Shown here piece after piece: positions 1 to 8,828 of a DNA stretch of 64,000 nt. How positions within the stretch are numbered: position 1 is the first letter of the stretch; the number at the start of each line of letters is the position of its first letter. Under the pieces are notes generated by a model. The model saw nothing but the letters and a program-made list of their open reading frames with translations. It had not been told where the DNA came from and ran no database searches. Position numbers and translations under genes: made by a program. The DNA is from Paracoccus aminophilus JCM 7686 (lineage in GTDB: Bacteria > Pseudomonadota > Alphaproteobacteria > Rhodobacterales > Rhodobacteraceae): positions 1,214,001-1,278,000 of the forward strand of contig NC_022041.1 of the NCBI RefSeq assembly GCF_000444995.1, read 5' to 3'.

Positions 1-63
1 CTGGTGGGATCGGCGCAACGCGGCGTTGCAGCGTTGCCGCGAAATCGGGGAAGGGGTTGCAGC

Positions 64-771
64 ATGACCAAGGACTATCGGCAAATGGCCCAAGGGAGGG
101 CGGCGGAAGAACGGGCGCGCCTCGATGCGGTTCTGTCGCGCGCCACACCGGTAGAGGGCTGCGGTCCGCTGATCCCGGTGGCGCCCGCGCGGGGGCCGCA
201 GGTGGTGGTGACGCCGCTGCGCATGGTGCCGGATCCGAAGGACGGAACCGGTTGGAAGGTCGAGGAAATGGGCTGGCGCGGCTTTAACGCCGTGCGCGCG
301 GCAGATGTCTTTGACGATCTTGCCCGCCGAGCGGCTCGGAGAAAGGCGGCGCCGCCCTTCTCGCCGGGGCAGGTTCAGGTTGCGCGGCTCTATCGCGATC
401 TGGTCGAACGCCATGATGCGGGCGGGATGCGCTGCTCAAGCCTTGAGGCTGGGCGCGGTGGCTCAAGCTCGGGTGGCGAGTTCATTGATGCCTTCATCGA
501 AGAGGGCAGGGTGATCGATCTTTTGCGCCGTCGCATCGGGGCCGGTGTCGCCATGGCGGTGCGTCGAGTTCGGCCCTCGGCGCGGGGTGAGGGTGGCGCG
601 CGGATCATTCACGACCGCGTGCTGGTTGATGAGATTTGCCTGCATGGACGGTCGTTTCGCGACGTGCTGGAGCGGCATGGGTGGACTGGGACCGCGCGAA
701 ATATCAACATGCTTGTCGTGTCTTTGACTGCGGTCCTCGAGCGCATGCGCGGACATTTTGCGCCAGCCTAA
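64..771 (+). CDS. Phage-encoded protein, candidate late-gene regulator
   Basis: A 235-residue protein with a basic middle and a C-terminal stretch (about residues 185-225, LVDEICLHGRSFRDVLERHG) that reads like a helix-turn-helix. I chose the ATG at 64 over an upstream start at 4 because a purine-rich GGGGAAGGGG lies just before it. It sits directly upstream of the HNH and terminase genes, where temperate siphophages often place a late transcription activator (RinA/ArpU/Q-like position). The regulatory role is inferred from position and the HTH-like tail only; I do not recognise the family with certainty. Confidence 0.6.
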   Translation: MTKDYRQMAQGRAAEERARLDAVLSRATPVEGCGPLIPVAPARGPQVVVTPLRMVPDPKDGTGWKVEEMGWRGFNAVRAADVFDDLARRAARRKAAPPFSPGQVQVARLYRDLVERHDAGGMRCSSLEAGRGGSSSGGEFIDAFIEEGRVIDLLRRRIGAGVAMAVRRVRPSARGEGGARIIHDRVLVDEICLHGRSFRDVLERHGWTGTARNINMLVVSLTAVLERMRGHFAPA

Positions 772-828
772 GTCAAACCCTCTTGACTGCTTAGGACGCA
801 CGGCCCTATCAATCTTTCTATCATCTAT

Positions 829-867
829 CAGTGCGCCCGGCGGGATCATCCCAAGCCGGGCGCACTG
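829..867. terminator. Strong hairpin between regulator and HNH gene
   Basis: A perfect 13-bp inverted repeat (829-841 with 855-867) surrounds a loop that can itself pair (GGGAT-C-ATCCC, 842-852). No T-run follows, so it is not a canonical intrinsic terminator. It could be a transcript-processing or antitermination structure ahead of the packaging operon. Confidence 0.45.
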
Positions 868-883
868 CGTTTCAGGGTCTGCG

Positions 884-1231
884 ATGTCGCGTCACGCTCT
901 CTATAAGACGGCGCGGTGGCGGTCTGCCCGGCTTGCGCATCTGCGACAGGAACCACTTTGCCGGATGTGCCAGCTGCGCGGCATCCTCAATGATGGATCT
1001 CGGTCAGCGTCGGGCGAGCCGCAGGGCAACCCGAAGCGGCGCTTTCTAGTGGTCGATCACGTCATCCCGCACCGCGGCGATCTGGTTCTCTTCTGGGATC
1101 AGTCGAATTGGCAGACGCTCTGCCCCGATCATCATGACGTGGTGAAGCAGCGCGAAGAGGTGCGGGGCTTCTCGAACGCGCGGGGCCCGGACGGATGGCC
1201 GCTCGACCCGCAGCATCCGGCGAACCGGTAG
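884..1231 (+). CDS. Phage HNH endonuclease
   Basis: A 115-residue HNH-family nuclease. It has a CRMC knuckle near residue 26 and the core VVDHVIPHRGD...NWQTLCPDHHD, with the HNH histidines and the second Cys of a zinc-binding pair. The ATG at 884 gives a protein of normal size; an upstream in-frame start at 758 would add unrelated sequence. HNH proteins next to terminase are a hallmark of HK97-type cos phages and are needed with the terminase for end cleavage in related systems. The terminase small subunit follows 155 bp downstream; that gap is GC-rich with purine tracts and would be the natural place to look for a cos site. Confidence 0.85.
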   Translation: MSRHALYKTARWRSARLAHLRQEPLCRMCQLRGILNDGSRSASGEPQGNPKRRFLVVDHVIPHRGDLVLFWDQSNWQTLCPDHHDVVKQREEVRGFSNARGPDGWPLDPQHPANR

Positions 1232-1386
1232 GGCCCCAGCGCGATCCGTCAGCGCGTTGCCAAAATGTCACAGATGGGAGGGGGGAGGTCGAAAGTTCAG
1301 GGGCGTCGGGCCCAGGGACCGGCGTCCATCCTTTCTGTGCGCAAAGTCGAAATTGGATAGAAAAAGCCCAAGGTTAGGAAGAGGTA

Positions 1387-1860
1387 ATGGCAAGGGGACG
1401 CAAGCCTGCCGAGTCTGTCGTCGTGCCGATGAAGGACGACGGCGACGCCGGTCACAATCTGCAGGCCCGTGCTATCGCCCGCGCCGCCGAGCTTCGGCCC
1501 GAAGGGCTGCTCGACAAAGAACGCTGGGTTTATGACCGGTTGGCGCCCCACCTTTGCCATCCGACCAAGGCCCGACTGAACGAGATCAACATCTTCATGT
1601 TCGTTCAGCTTTGCCGGTCGGTTGTGCGCTACGAAGATTACCAGCTGCTGCTGGCCGAGTTGGGCGAGACCTATACCGCGCAGACGCGCAACGGCATCCA
1701 GATCAAATCCCGGCCCGAGATCGCCCAGCTCAACGAGACTTGGCGGCAGATCCGTGCGCTTGGGGGCGACTTCGGTATGACGCCGGCGGCAGAGCGTTCG
1801 CTTGGCGGGGGTGGCCAGCTTGGCTTCACCTTCCCGGACAACGGCGATGACTTCACTTGA
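1387..1860 (+). CDS. Terminase small subunit, P27-like
   Basis: A 157-residue protein starting MARGRKP. It has the layout of the P27 family: basic N-terminus, a helical middle (about 50-110) and a C-terminal segment ending FGMTPAAERSLGGG. The FGMTPAAR-type motif is frequent in this family. The small subunit recognises packaging sites and hands DNA to the large subunit. An AGGAAGAGG ribosome-binding site precedes the start. Its 3' end overlaps the large-subunit start by 14 bp, indicating translational coupling. Confidence 0.85.
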   Translation: MARGRKPAESVVVPMKDDGDAGHNLQARAIARAAELRPEGLLDKERWVYDRLAPHLCHPTKARLNEINIFMFVQLCRSVVRYEDYQLLLAELGETYTAQTRNGIQIKSRPEIAQLNETWRQIRALGGDFGMTPAAERSLGGGGQLGFTFPDNGDDFT

Positions 1861-3661
1861 AGCCGCGCCGGCGGATCGCTATGCGGCCGATCCAGTCACC
1901 GCTTGGGCCGAGGATGTGGCGGCCGGGAAGGTCACTGCCGGGCCGCATGTGCGTAACGCCGCCGCGCGGCACATCCGCGATCTGGCCGAAGGACCGGGGC
2001 GCGGGCTCGTCTGGGATGTCGATGAGGCCAAGCGGGTCATCGGCTGGTTCGCCCGTAACCTGCGGCTCAATGGCGGGCAGTTCGAAGGCAATCCCTTTGT
2101 GCTCCATCCGAGCCAGGCGTTTCGCGTCGGCTCGCTCTTTGGTTGGAAGATCAAGGCAACGGGGCTGCGCCGCTTTCGCCGCTTCTATGACGAAGAGGGC
2201 AAGGGCAACGGCAAGAGCCCGATGCTCGGCGGCATTGGCCTCTTCCTGCTGGTCGGCGATGGCGAGGCGCGCGCCGAGATCTATTCAGCGGCTGCCAAGA
2301 AGGATCAGGCGCGCATCCTCTTCAATGACGCCGTGGCCATGGTCGATCAATCGCCGCGGCTGGCATCGAAGATCGTGCAGCATGGGATCGAGCCGGTCTG
2401 GCAGCTGAGCTATCGCGGCAAGGATGGTGGCAAGCGGTTCTTCAAGCCGATCGCCAATGAGACCAAATCCCGCGGCCAATCCGGACCGCGTCCGCATGCG
2501 GCACTCTGCGATGAGGTCCATGAGCATCCGAGCCGGGATACGATCGACATGCTCGAGCGCGGCTTCAAGTTCCGCAAGCAGCCGATGCTCTGCATGGCGA
2601 CGAACAGCGGGTCTGATCGCAAGTCGATCTGCTGGGAGGAGCATCAGCACGCGGTGCAGGTCGCCGCGGGGATCAAGGAGGATGATCGGACCTTCGCCTT
2701 TGTCTGCTCGCTCGATGAGGGCGACGACTGGGCCAATGATCCGAGCTGCTGGGTCAAGGCCAATCCGTTGCTGGGCGAGACGATCACCGAGGAATGGCTG
2801 GCCGAGCAAGTCAACCAGGCGAAGATGATGCCGGGCAAGCGCAACGGCATCGCCCGGCTGCACTTTTGCGAATGGACGCAGGCGCAGACGGCGGCGATCA
2901 AGCGTGAAGCTTGGCTCGCCTGCACAGGCGAGGTCGATGAGGAGGAGATGCTGCGTGCGGGCTATCCCTGCTATGGCGGTCTCGACCTCAGCCGGACGCG
3001 GGACTTTACCGCGCTGACGTTGCTCTGGCTAATCGATGCGACCCGTGACGCCGAGCGCTTCGTGACCAAGACTTGGTTCTGGACCCCGAAGGACACGCTC
3101 GCCGATCGCGCGGCGCTGGACCAGACGCCCTATGATGAATGGCATCAGCAGGGCTATCTCGAGGCGGTGCCGGGCGACCGGCTCAAATATGCCTGGCTCG
3201 CCGATGCGGCGGCGCGGCTCAACGCGAAGTTCGCGCCGATCACCATCGGTTGCGACCAGTACGGCCTCGAGCGGCTGCAGGAGAACCTGACGGATATCGG
3301 CGCGGCAATCCCGGCCGAGATCCACCCGCAGGGCTTTCAGAAGCGGATCCTGGAAAAGGACGCCTCGCAGCCCGAAGGCCAGCAGGAAATCTATTTGTGG
3401 ATGCCCGACAGCATCAACAAGCTGGAGGCGGGGCTCTATGAGCAGCGCTTCCTGATCGATCGCAACCCGCTCATGGACAGCATGGCGGCCAGCGTCGTCT
3501 ATGCCGAGAACCGCACCGGGCATCGGATGTTCGACAAGCCCAATGCCTATGGCCGCATCGACGGCATGGTCTCTCTCGCCATGGCAACCGGTGTGGCGCT
3601 CTGCAGGCCACGCGGTGCCGGGCCATCCATCTACGAGGAACGCGGAATTTTGGTGATCTGA
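1847..3661 (+). CDS. Terminase large subunit
   Basis: A 604-residue packaging motor. The ATPase half has a deviant Walker A at about residues 117-125 (EGKGNGKSP) and Walker B at about 217-224 (AALCDEVHE). The nuclease half begins near residue 375 with GGLDLSRTRDFTAL, and further acidic residues lie near IGCDQYG and in the C-terminal RIDGMVSLAMA. I chose the ATG at 1847 because the extra upstream residues from 1802 are a shadow of the small subunit. Its stop codon overlaps the portal start (TGATG). Confidence 0.93.
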   Translation: MTSLEAAPADRYAADPVTAWAEDVAAGKVTAGPHVRNAAARHIRDLAEGPGRGLVWDVDEAKRVIGWFARNLRLNGGQFEGNPFVLHPSQAFRVGSLFGWKIKATGLRRFRRFYDEEGKGNGKSPMLGGIGLFLLVGDGEARAEIYSAAAKKDQARILFNDAVAMVDQSPRLASKIVQHGIEPVWQLSYRGKDGGKRFFKPIANETKSRGQSGPRPHAALCDEVHEHPSRDTIDMLERGFKFRKQPMLCMATNSGSDRKSICWEEHQHAVQVAAGIKEDDRTFAFVCSLDEGDDWANDPSCWVKANPLLGETITEEWLAEQVNQAKMMPGKRNGIARLHFCEWTQAQTAAIKREAWLACTGEVDEEEMLRAGYPCYGGLDLSRTRDFTALTLLWLIDATRDAERFVTKTWFWTPKDTLADRAALDQTPYDEWHQQGYLEAVPGDRLKYAWLADAAARLNAKFAPITIGCDQYGLERLQENLTDIGAAIPAEIHPQGFQKRILEKDASQPEGQQEIYLWMPDSINKLEAGLYEQRFLIDRNPLMDSMAASVVYAENRTGHRMFDKPNAYGRIDGMVSLAMATGVALCRPRGAGPSIYEERGILVI

Positions 3662-4908
3662 TGGGATACTTCAACCGCCTTGGCGCGGCGCTGCTCGGTC
3701 AAGGCGGGGTGAAAGCCGCGGTTTCCGACGGTCCGCCTTCCTATGACCTGAGCGATCCGCGCATCGTGGAGTTGATGGCGGCGCTCAGCCAAACCGAGAG
3801 CGGCGGACAGGTCTCGGTCGCCAGCGCCTTGCGCAACACCACGGTGTTTCGCTGCGTCAGCCTGATCAGCTTTGCCATGGGGATGCTGCCCTTGCAGCTT
3901 CACCACAGCAAGGACCGCAGCAAGGCGCGCGAGCATCCGCTTTATGCCCTGCTCGCGGTTCAGCCGAACGATTGGCAATCAGCCTTCGACTTCAAGGCGT
4001 GGATGCAGTTGCAGGCGCTGGTGCGCGGCGATGCCTTCGCGCTGATCGTGCGCAGCATGGGGCGGCCGATCCGGCTGGTGCCTCTGAAGCCCGGCACGGT
4101 GACCGTGGTTCAGCGCGCCGATTGGGCCGTGGATTATCACTATCAGCCCGCGCGCGGCGGCAAGCAGATCTTTGGCGCGAACGAGATCCTGCATCTGCGC
4201 GGTCTCTCTGAGGATGGGCTGCGCGGCATGTCCTTGGTCAAACAGGCCGCCGAAGCAATCGGCCTCGCCGCGCAAGCTCAGAAGGCGGCGGGGCGGCTCT
4301 TCAAACAGGGCATGATCGTCGGCGGCATCCTGAAGCATCCGGGCAAGATCAGCCCTGAGGCCTTCGCCCGGCTCAAGGCGAGCCTAGAGGATCGGCGCGG
4401 GGCAGATGGGGCCTATAAGGAGATGATCCTCGAAGAGGGCATGTCCTGGGATGTGCCGTCCGCAACCAGTCGCGACAGCCAGCATCTCGAGATGCGCGGC
4501 ATGCAGATTGAAGAGATTGCCCGCGTCTTCGGCGTGCCGCGCCCGCTCCTGATGCTCGACGACACTTCATGGGGATCGGGCATTGACGTGCTCGGCCAGT
4601 TCTTCGTGCGCTACGGGCTCGCGCCGTGGTTCACGGCTTGGGAGCAAGCCATCCGCCGGTCGGTCCTGACCGGCGCGGAAAAGGAAGAGCTTTACGCCAA
4701 GTTCAATGACGGGGCGCTGCTGCGCGGCTCGATGAAGGATCAGTCGGAGTTCTTCGCCAAGGCGCTTGGCGCCGGGGGGCATCAGCCCTGGATGTCAGTC
4801 AAGGAAATCCGCGACCTGCAGGATCTTCCCGAGATCGATCCCAAAGACCTGCCGCCCGCTCTGGGCCAGAGAAAGGAGAAGGGCAATGAGCCTTCGCAAA
4901 CTGCCTGA
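3661..4908 (+). CDS. Phage portal protein, HK97 family
   Basis: A 415-residue portal, the dodecameric ring through which DNA enters the capsid. The order terminase - portal - protease - capsid and the family signatures support the call: VFRCVSLISFAMGMLPLQL near the N-terminus, HLRGLSEDGLRGMSLV, and EIARVFGVPRPLLML in the clip/wing region. Its start overlaps the terminase stop, and its 3' end overlaps the protease gene by 23 bp. Confidence 0.93.
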   Translation: MGYFNRLGAALLGQGGVKAAVSDGPPSYDLSDPRIVELMAALSQTESGGQVSVASALRNTTVFRCVSLISFAMGMLPLQLHHSKDRSKAREHPLYALLAVQPNDWQSAFDFKAWMQLQALVRGDAFALIVRSMGRPIRLVPLKPGTVTVVQRADWAVDYHYQPARGGKQIFGANEILHLRGLSEDGLRGMSLVKQAAEAIGLAAQAQKAAGRLFKQGMIVGGILKHPGKISPEAFARLKASLEDRRGADGAYKEMILEEGMSWDVPSATSRDSQHLEMRGMQIEEIARVFGVPRPLLMLDDTSWGSGIDVLGQFFVRYGLAPWFTAWEQAIRRSVLTGAEKEELYAKFNDGALLRGSMKDQSEFFAKALGAGGHQPWMSVKEIRDLQDLPEIDPKDLPPALGQRKEKGNEPSQTA

Positions 4909-5731
4909 GATCGCTGCAGCGCGCCTGCCCACGGTCTGCGCCTTTGAGCCCGATGCCGATGCGGTCGAGCGTTGGAGCCCTGGCATGATGGCTGCGGTTT
5001 CGGGCGAGACGACGATCAGCATCCTCGATGTCATCGGCGAGGATTACTGGACCGGTGGCGGCGTGACCTCGAAACGGGTCGCCGCTGCCCTGCGTGCCAT
5101 CGGCGATCAGGATGTCGTGGTCGATATCAACTCGCCCGGCGGCGACTTCTTCGAGGGCGTGGCGATTTACAACGCCCTGCGCGCCCATCCCCGCAAGGTG
5201 ACGGTGCGGGTCATTGGACTGGCCGCTTCGGCTGCCTCGATCATTGCCATGGCTGGCGATGAGATCCAGATCGGCAAGGCAGGATTTTTGATGATCCACA
5301 ACTCCTGGGTCATGGCGATCGGCAATCGTCACGATCTTGCCGATGCCGCGCGGACGATGGAGCCCTTCGACGATGCCATGGCCACGGTCTACAGCGATCG
5401 GGCCGGGGCGACGAAAGCCAAGGTCACCGAATGGATGGATGGCGAGACCTGGTTCAACGGCGAGCAGGCGGTGCAAGAGGGTTTGGCCGATGCCTTTCTC
5501 GCGGCCGATGCCGTCGCCGAAGACAAGACCAAGGCGGAGGCGGCGCGCGGGGTGAATGCCACCCGGCGCATCGACGCACGCCTCGCCAAGACTGGCATGC
5601 CTCGGACGGAACGCCGCGCGCTTCTGGCCGAGTTGAAAGGGGGCACGCCCGACGCTGCCCCGCCCGCTACGCATGACGCTGGCGCACTGGTCGCAGCCCT
5701 CGCTGCGGCATCCCTGACAATCCGGTCATAA
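4886..5731 (+). CDS. Head maturation protease, ClpP-like (S14)
   Basis: A 281-residue prohead protease of the ClpP fold. The catalytic serine lies in GLAASAASIIAMAGDE (about residues 112-127) and the histidine in MIHNSW (about 140). An SPGGD loop at about 84 matches ClpP. The C-terminal 80 residues are probably a scaffold-like tail. The ATG at 4886 follows an AAAGGAG ribosome-binding site; upstream in-frame starts would run deep into the portal gene. It cleaves scaffold/delta domains during capsid assembly. Confidence 0.92.
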   Translation: MSLRKLPEIAAARLPTVCAFEPDADAVERWSPGMMAAVSGETTISILDVIGEDYWTGGGVTSKRVAAALRAIGDQDVVVDINSPGGDFFEGVAIYNALRAHPRKVTVRVIGLAASAASIIAMAGDEIQIGKAGFLMIHNSWVMAIGNRHDLADAARTMEPFDDAMATVYSDRAGATKAKVTEWMDGETWFNGEQAVQEGLADAFLAADAVAEDKTKAEAARGVNATRRIDARLAKTGMPRTERRALLAELKGGTPDAAPPATHDAGALVAALAAASLTIRS

Positions 5732-5743
5732 CGGAGGTATCCC

Positions 5744-7033
5744 ATGACCAAACATTTTGCCCCCGCGAAAGCTCGCGGGATTGTCTCCGTGCGTGCAGAT
5801 GGTGATGCGCTGTCGCTGATCCGGGCGCTGAATTCGGACTGGAAGGCGCATAAGGATGCGCAGGCCGAGAAGGACAAGCAGCTCGCTGCCCGCTTCGACG
5901 ATGTCGTCACGACCGACAAGCTGGTCAAGATCGAGGCTTCGGTCGGCGCGCTGACCGGGGCGCTTGATGAAGCCAACGCCAAGCTGGCGGCTCTGGCGCT
6001 GAACGGGCCCGGCGGACAGGATGAGCGCAGCCAGGAAGAGCGGGAATACTCCGCCAGCTTCGATGCGTGGTTCCGCACCGGCGAGGGCGAACGCGACCTG
6101 AAGGCGCTGGCCAAGAACGGCGGGATCAAGGCGGCCTACTCGGTCGGCTCCGATCCGGATGGCGGCTATACCGCGCCGGTGGAATGGGACCGCACCATCA
6201 CCGACAGGCGGGTCGAGGTCTCGCCCATGCGCCAATATGCGGGCGTCCAATCGGTCTCGGGGCAGGGGTTCAAGAAGCTCTACAACGTCCACGGCACGGG
6301 CGCGGCCTGGGTCGGGGAAACCGGCGCACGCCCGCAGACGGCAAGCTCGACGCTGGTCGAATACGATTTTGCCTTCGGTGAGCTTTACGCCAACCCGGCG
6401 GCGACCGAGCGCATCCTCGAAGATAGCGAGATCGATATTGCGAGCTGGCTTGCAGGCGAGGTCAACATCGAGTTCGCGCGGCAGGAGGGCCTTGCCTTCA
6501 TCAACGGCGACGGCGTCAACAAGCCCAAGGGCCTGCTGCGCTATGACGCGGCGACCGAGGCCGCGCTGCCCGTCGCGCAGCGCCACCCGCTCGGCGCGAT
6601 CGGCGAGGTCAACACCGGCGCGGCAGCAGGGCTGACCGCAGATGGGCTGATCGATCTGATCTATGATCTGCCCGAGGATCGCTCGACCGGGGCGGCGCTC
6701 TATGCCAACCGCAAGAGCCATGCTGTCATCCGCAAGATGAAGGATGGCGAGGGCAACTTCCTGTGGTCGCCGCCGTTCCAAGCGGGCCAACCGGCGCAGG
6801 TCCTCGGCCAGCCGATCCGCGAGCTCTCGGGCCTGCCCGATGTTGCAGCCAATGCCGTGCCGATCGTCTTCGGCAATATGGCCGAGGGCTATCGGATCTT
6901 CGATCGCGTCGGCGTGTCGGTGCTGCGCGATCCCTACACCAACAAGCCCTACATCCTGTTCTACACCCGCAAGCGCGTCGGCGGCGGGCTCTGGAACCCG
7001 GAGTGGCTGCGCTATCACCGCGTCGCTGCCTGA
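5744..7033 (+). CDS. Major capsid protein, HK97 fold
   Basis: A 429-residue capsid subunit. Residues 1-110 are a charged, helical delta domain of the kind removed by the maturation protease. The shell domain follows, with typical blocks GGYTAPVEWDRTI, GELYANPAATERILEDSEIDIASWL, FINGDGVNKPKGLL and the C-terminal DPYTNKPYILFYTRKRVGGGLWNPEW. A GGAGG-type ribosome-binding site precedes the ATG. An intrinsic terminator lies 22 bp downstream, as often found after capsid genes. Confidence 0.94.
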   Translation: MTKHFAPAKARGIVSVRADGDALSLIRALNSDWKAHKDAQAEKDKQLAARFDDVVTTDKLVKIEASVGALTGALDEANAKLAALALNGPGGQDERSQEEREYSASFDAWFRTGEGERDLKALAKNGGIKAAYSVGSDPDGGYTAPVEWDRTITDRRVEVSPMRQYAGVQSVSGQGFKKLYNVHGTGAAWVGETGARPQTASSTLVEYDFAFGELYANPAATERILEDSEIDIASWLAGEVNIEFARQEGLAFINGDGVNKPKGLLRYDAATEAALPVAQRHPLGAIGEVNTGAAAGLTADGLIDLIYDLPEDRSTGAALYANRKSHAVIRKMKDGEGNFLWSPPFQAGQPAQVLGQPIRELSGLPDVAANAVPIVFGNMAEGYRIFDRVGVSVLRDPYTNKPYILFYTRKRVGGGLWNPEWLRYHRVAA

Positions 7034-7055
7034 TCGGGCGGGTCTGCATTGATCG

Positions 7056-7081
7056 AAGGGGCGGCGCGACCGCCCCTTTTT
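7056..7081 (+). terminator. Intrinsic terminator after capsid gene
   Basis: GGGGCGG (7058-7064) pairs with CCGCCCC (7070-7076) around a 5-nt loop and is followed by TTTTT. It lies between the capsid gene and the next ribosome-binding site, so it probably tunes down expression of the connector and tail genes. Confidence 0.85.
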
Positions 7082-7102
7082 CTATGGAGAAGGAGGCCAA
7101 TT

Positions 7103-7591
7103 ATGGCGAAGCTGACCAAGCCCATCACCGGCGTGCCCGATGGTGAAATCTATCCGCGCGTGATCCCGGCAGGGGAAGACTGCCCCGCCTCGCTCGTGAC
7201 CTATGCCCAAAGCGAGGGCGCGTTCGATCCTCTGCCTGATGGCAACATGCCCCTGACGCTCCGCGCCGACATTCTCGAATCCCCGGAGTTTCAGGCGGTC
7301 TTTGCCGAGATGATGCGCGAAGCGAAGGAGGCTGCGGATGAAGCGCTTGCGAAAGTCGATGAGCGCAGCTCCGAGCTGGAGGCACGGTCGAGCGCGCTCG
7401 ACCTGCGCGAGGCAGATCTCGATGCGCGCGAGGCCGATCTGGCTGCACGTCTCGCTGCCATTGAGGCGCATCCGTCGCGCGACGATGAGGCGGCTCATCA
7501 AGCCGCGGATGAAATCGATGCCGCGAAGGGAGAGGCGGCGAAGCCGAAAGGCCGGGCTGGGAAAGCTGAAGCGGGCGAGCCGTCGGCATGA
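7103..7591 (+). CDS. Hypothetical phage head protein with coiled coil
   Basis: A 162-residue protein. The N-terminus is a compact segment (about 1-70). Residues 75-125 form a heptad-like run rich in E, A, L and R (EARSSALDLREADLDAREAD), and the tail is Lys/Ala/Glu-rich. The ATG at 7103 follows a strong AGGAGG. It lies between capsid and connector genes and its stop overlaps the next start (ATGA), so it is probably virion-associated. I do not recognise the family. Confidence 0.75.
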   Translation: MAKLTKPITGVPDGEIYPRVIPAGEDCPASLVTYAQSEGAFDPLPDGNMPLTLRADILESPEFQAVFAEMMREAKEAADEALAKVDERSSELEARSSALDLREADLDAREADLAARLAAIEAHPSRDDEAAHQAADEIDAAKGEAAKPKGRAGKAEAGEPSA

Positions 7592-8094
7592 TCCCGCGTC
7601 TCGTGGTCGCGCCGACCGAGCTTCTGGTCACGCTAGAGGATGCCAAGGCACATTGCCGGATCGACGGCAGTGACAGCAACGCTCTGGTTCAGGGCTATAT
7701 CGATGCCGCCATAGCCTATCTCGATGGCTATCGCGGCATTCTCGGCCGTTGCATCATGACCCAGACTTGGGAGATCGATCTGCCCTGCCTCGGGCGCCAT
7801 CGCCTGCCGCTGCCGGATGTGATCGAGGCCAGCGCCGTGGATGCCGAAGGCGAAGAGATCGCCTGCGAGTTAGTGCAAGATGCGCGGGGCAGCAGCGTCA
7901 TTCTCGCCGGTGCGGCGACGGTGCGCTTTACGGCGGCGCTGCCGGAAGAGCTGCGCCCGAGCCTGCGCGTCGCGGTGCTGTTGCTGGTCGGGCATTGGTA
8001 TGAGAATCGTGAGGCGGTCACGTCCACGGCGCCGCACGAGCTGCCAATGGCTGTCGATGCACTGCTCGCGCCGATCCGTTGGTGGGCGCCATGA
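7588..8094 (+). CDS. Head-tail connector protein (gp6/phiE125 gp8-like)
   Basis: A 168-residue protein whose N-terminal pattern (VTLEDAKAHCRIDG, then IDAAIAYLDGYRG) is that of the phage head-tail connector/adaptor family that docks under the portal. The C-terminal half has LRVAVLLLVGHWYENREAV, also conserved there. It starts in an ATGA overlap with the upstream gene and ends in one with the next, placing it in a tightly coupled connector block. Confidence 0.85.
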   Translation: MIPRLVVAPTELLVTLEDAKAHCRIDGSDSNALVQGYIDAAIAYLDGYRGILGRCIMTQTWEIDLPCLGRHRLPLPDVIEASAVDAEGEEIACELVQDARGSSVILAGAATVRFTAALPEELRPSLRVAVLLLVGHWYENREAVTSTAPHELPMAVDALLAPIRWWAP

Positions 8095-8423
8095 CCGCGG
8101 GCAAACTCGATCGCCGCATTGCCTTCCAGTCGCCGATCGAGGGCAAGGATGCCGACGGCAAGGTCGTGCAGGCATGGTTCGATGAGTTCACGCTTTGGGC
8201 AGGGGTTCGCTATCTCAAAGGCGGCGAGGCGGTGATGCAGGCTCGGCTGGCCGCGCGGGCACCCGTCCTGATCATCATTCGCCGGTCGAGTGATGCGGCC
8301 CGGATCACCAATGCCTGGCGCTGTCTCTTTGACAACGAGGTTTATCATGTGAAGGAGCTGCCCCGCATGACGGAGGATCGCGCCTATCTCGAGTTCCTCG
8401 CCGAAGCGGTGATCACGCCGTGA
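8091..8423 (+). CDS. Phage head closure / head-tail adaptor protein
   Basis: A 110-residue protein of the SPP1 gp16-like head closure type: AGKLDRRIAFQSP at the N-terminus, a central WAGVRYLKGGEAVMQARLAA, and a C-terminal beta-rich part (FDNEVYHVKELPRM). Its size and position after the connector support the call. The ATG at 8091 overlaps the previous stop. Its stop overlaps a GTG start of the next gene. Confidence 0.85.
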   Translation: MTAGKLDRRIAFQSPIEGKDADGKVVQAWFDEFTLWAGVRYLKGGEAVMQARLAARAPVLIIIRRSSDAARITNAWRCLFDNEVYHVKELPRMTEDRAYLEFLAEAVITP

Positions 8424-8806
8424 GGGCCGGTCGCAAGCTGCGGGTCATGGTCATCGCCCGGATTGAGGCGGCTGTGCCCGCGCTCGCGGGACGGGTCTAT
8501 GACCGCCCCACCGAAAAAGCCGCCGCACCCTATGCCGCGCTTGGACCGAGCGATTGGCGGCCAGACGATGCAGAGTGCATCGCGGGTCGCGTGATCTCGC
8601 TCCAGATCGATGTTTGGGAGAAAACCGAGAGCAAGGGCGCGCTCGAGGATCTGACCGATGATGTCGCCGCTTGCCTCAAGGGCTGGGCCGATACCGACGC
8701 GCTCACCATGCATCCGATCGAGATCGCGCTCGTTCGCGTCATGGATGACCCCGATCCGGATTGGGTCCATGGCGTGGTCCAGATCGAGGTCGAGGTAGAG
8801 GAGTAG
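8420..8806 (+). CDS. Tail completion protein, DUF3168 family
   Basis: A 128-residue protein beginning at a GTG that overlaps the upstream stop codon. It shows the DUF3168 pattern: VYDRPTEKAAAPYAALGPSDW, ISLQIDVWEKTESKG, and a C-terminal acidic strand VVQIEVEVEE. In HK97-type phages this protein terminates or joins the tail tube. In such operons the gp10-like gene normally comes right before or after; here a reverse-strand gene separates the two. Confidence 0.83.
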   Translation: MRAGRKLRVMVIARIEAAVPALAGRVYDRPTEKAAAPYAALGPSDWRPDDAECIAGRVISLQIDVWEKTESKGALEDLTDDVAACLKGWADTDALTMHPIEIALVRVMDDPDPDWVHGVVQIEVEVEE

Positions 8807-8828
8807 GGTATCCAAGTCGGGTCAGTAT

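Noticed and set aside
5726..7018. 430-codon minus-strand frame over the capsid gene
   Set aside because: Shadow frame; the + strand encodes an unmistakable capsid protein.
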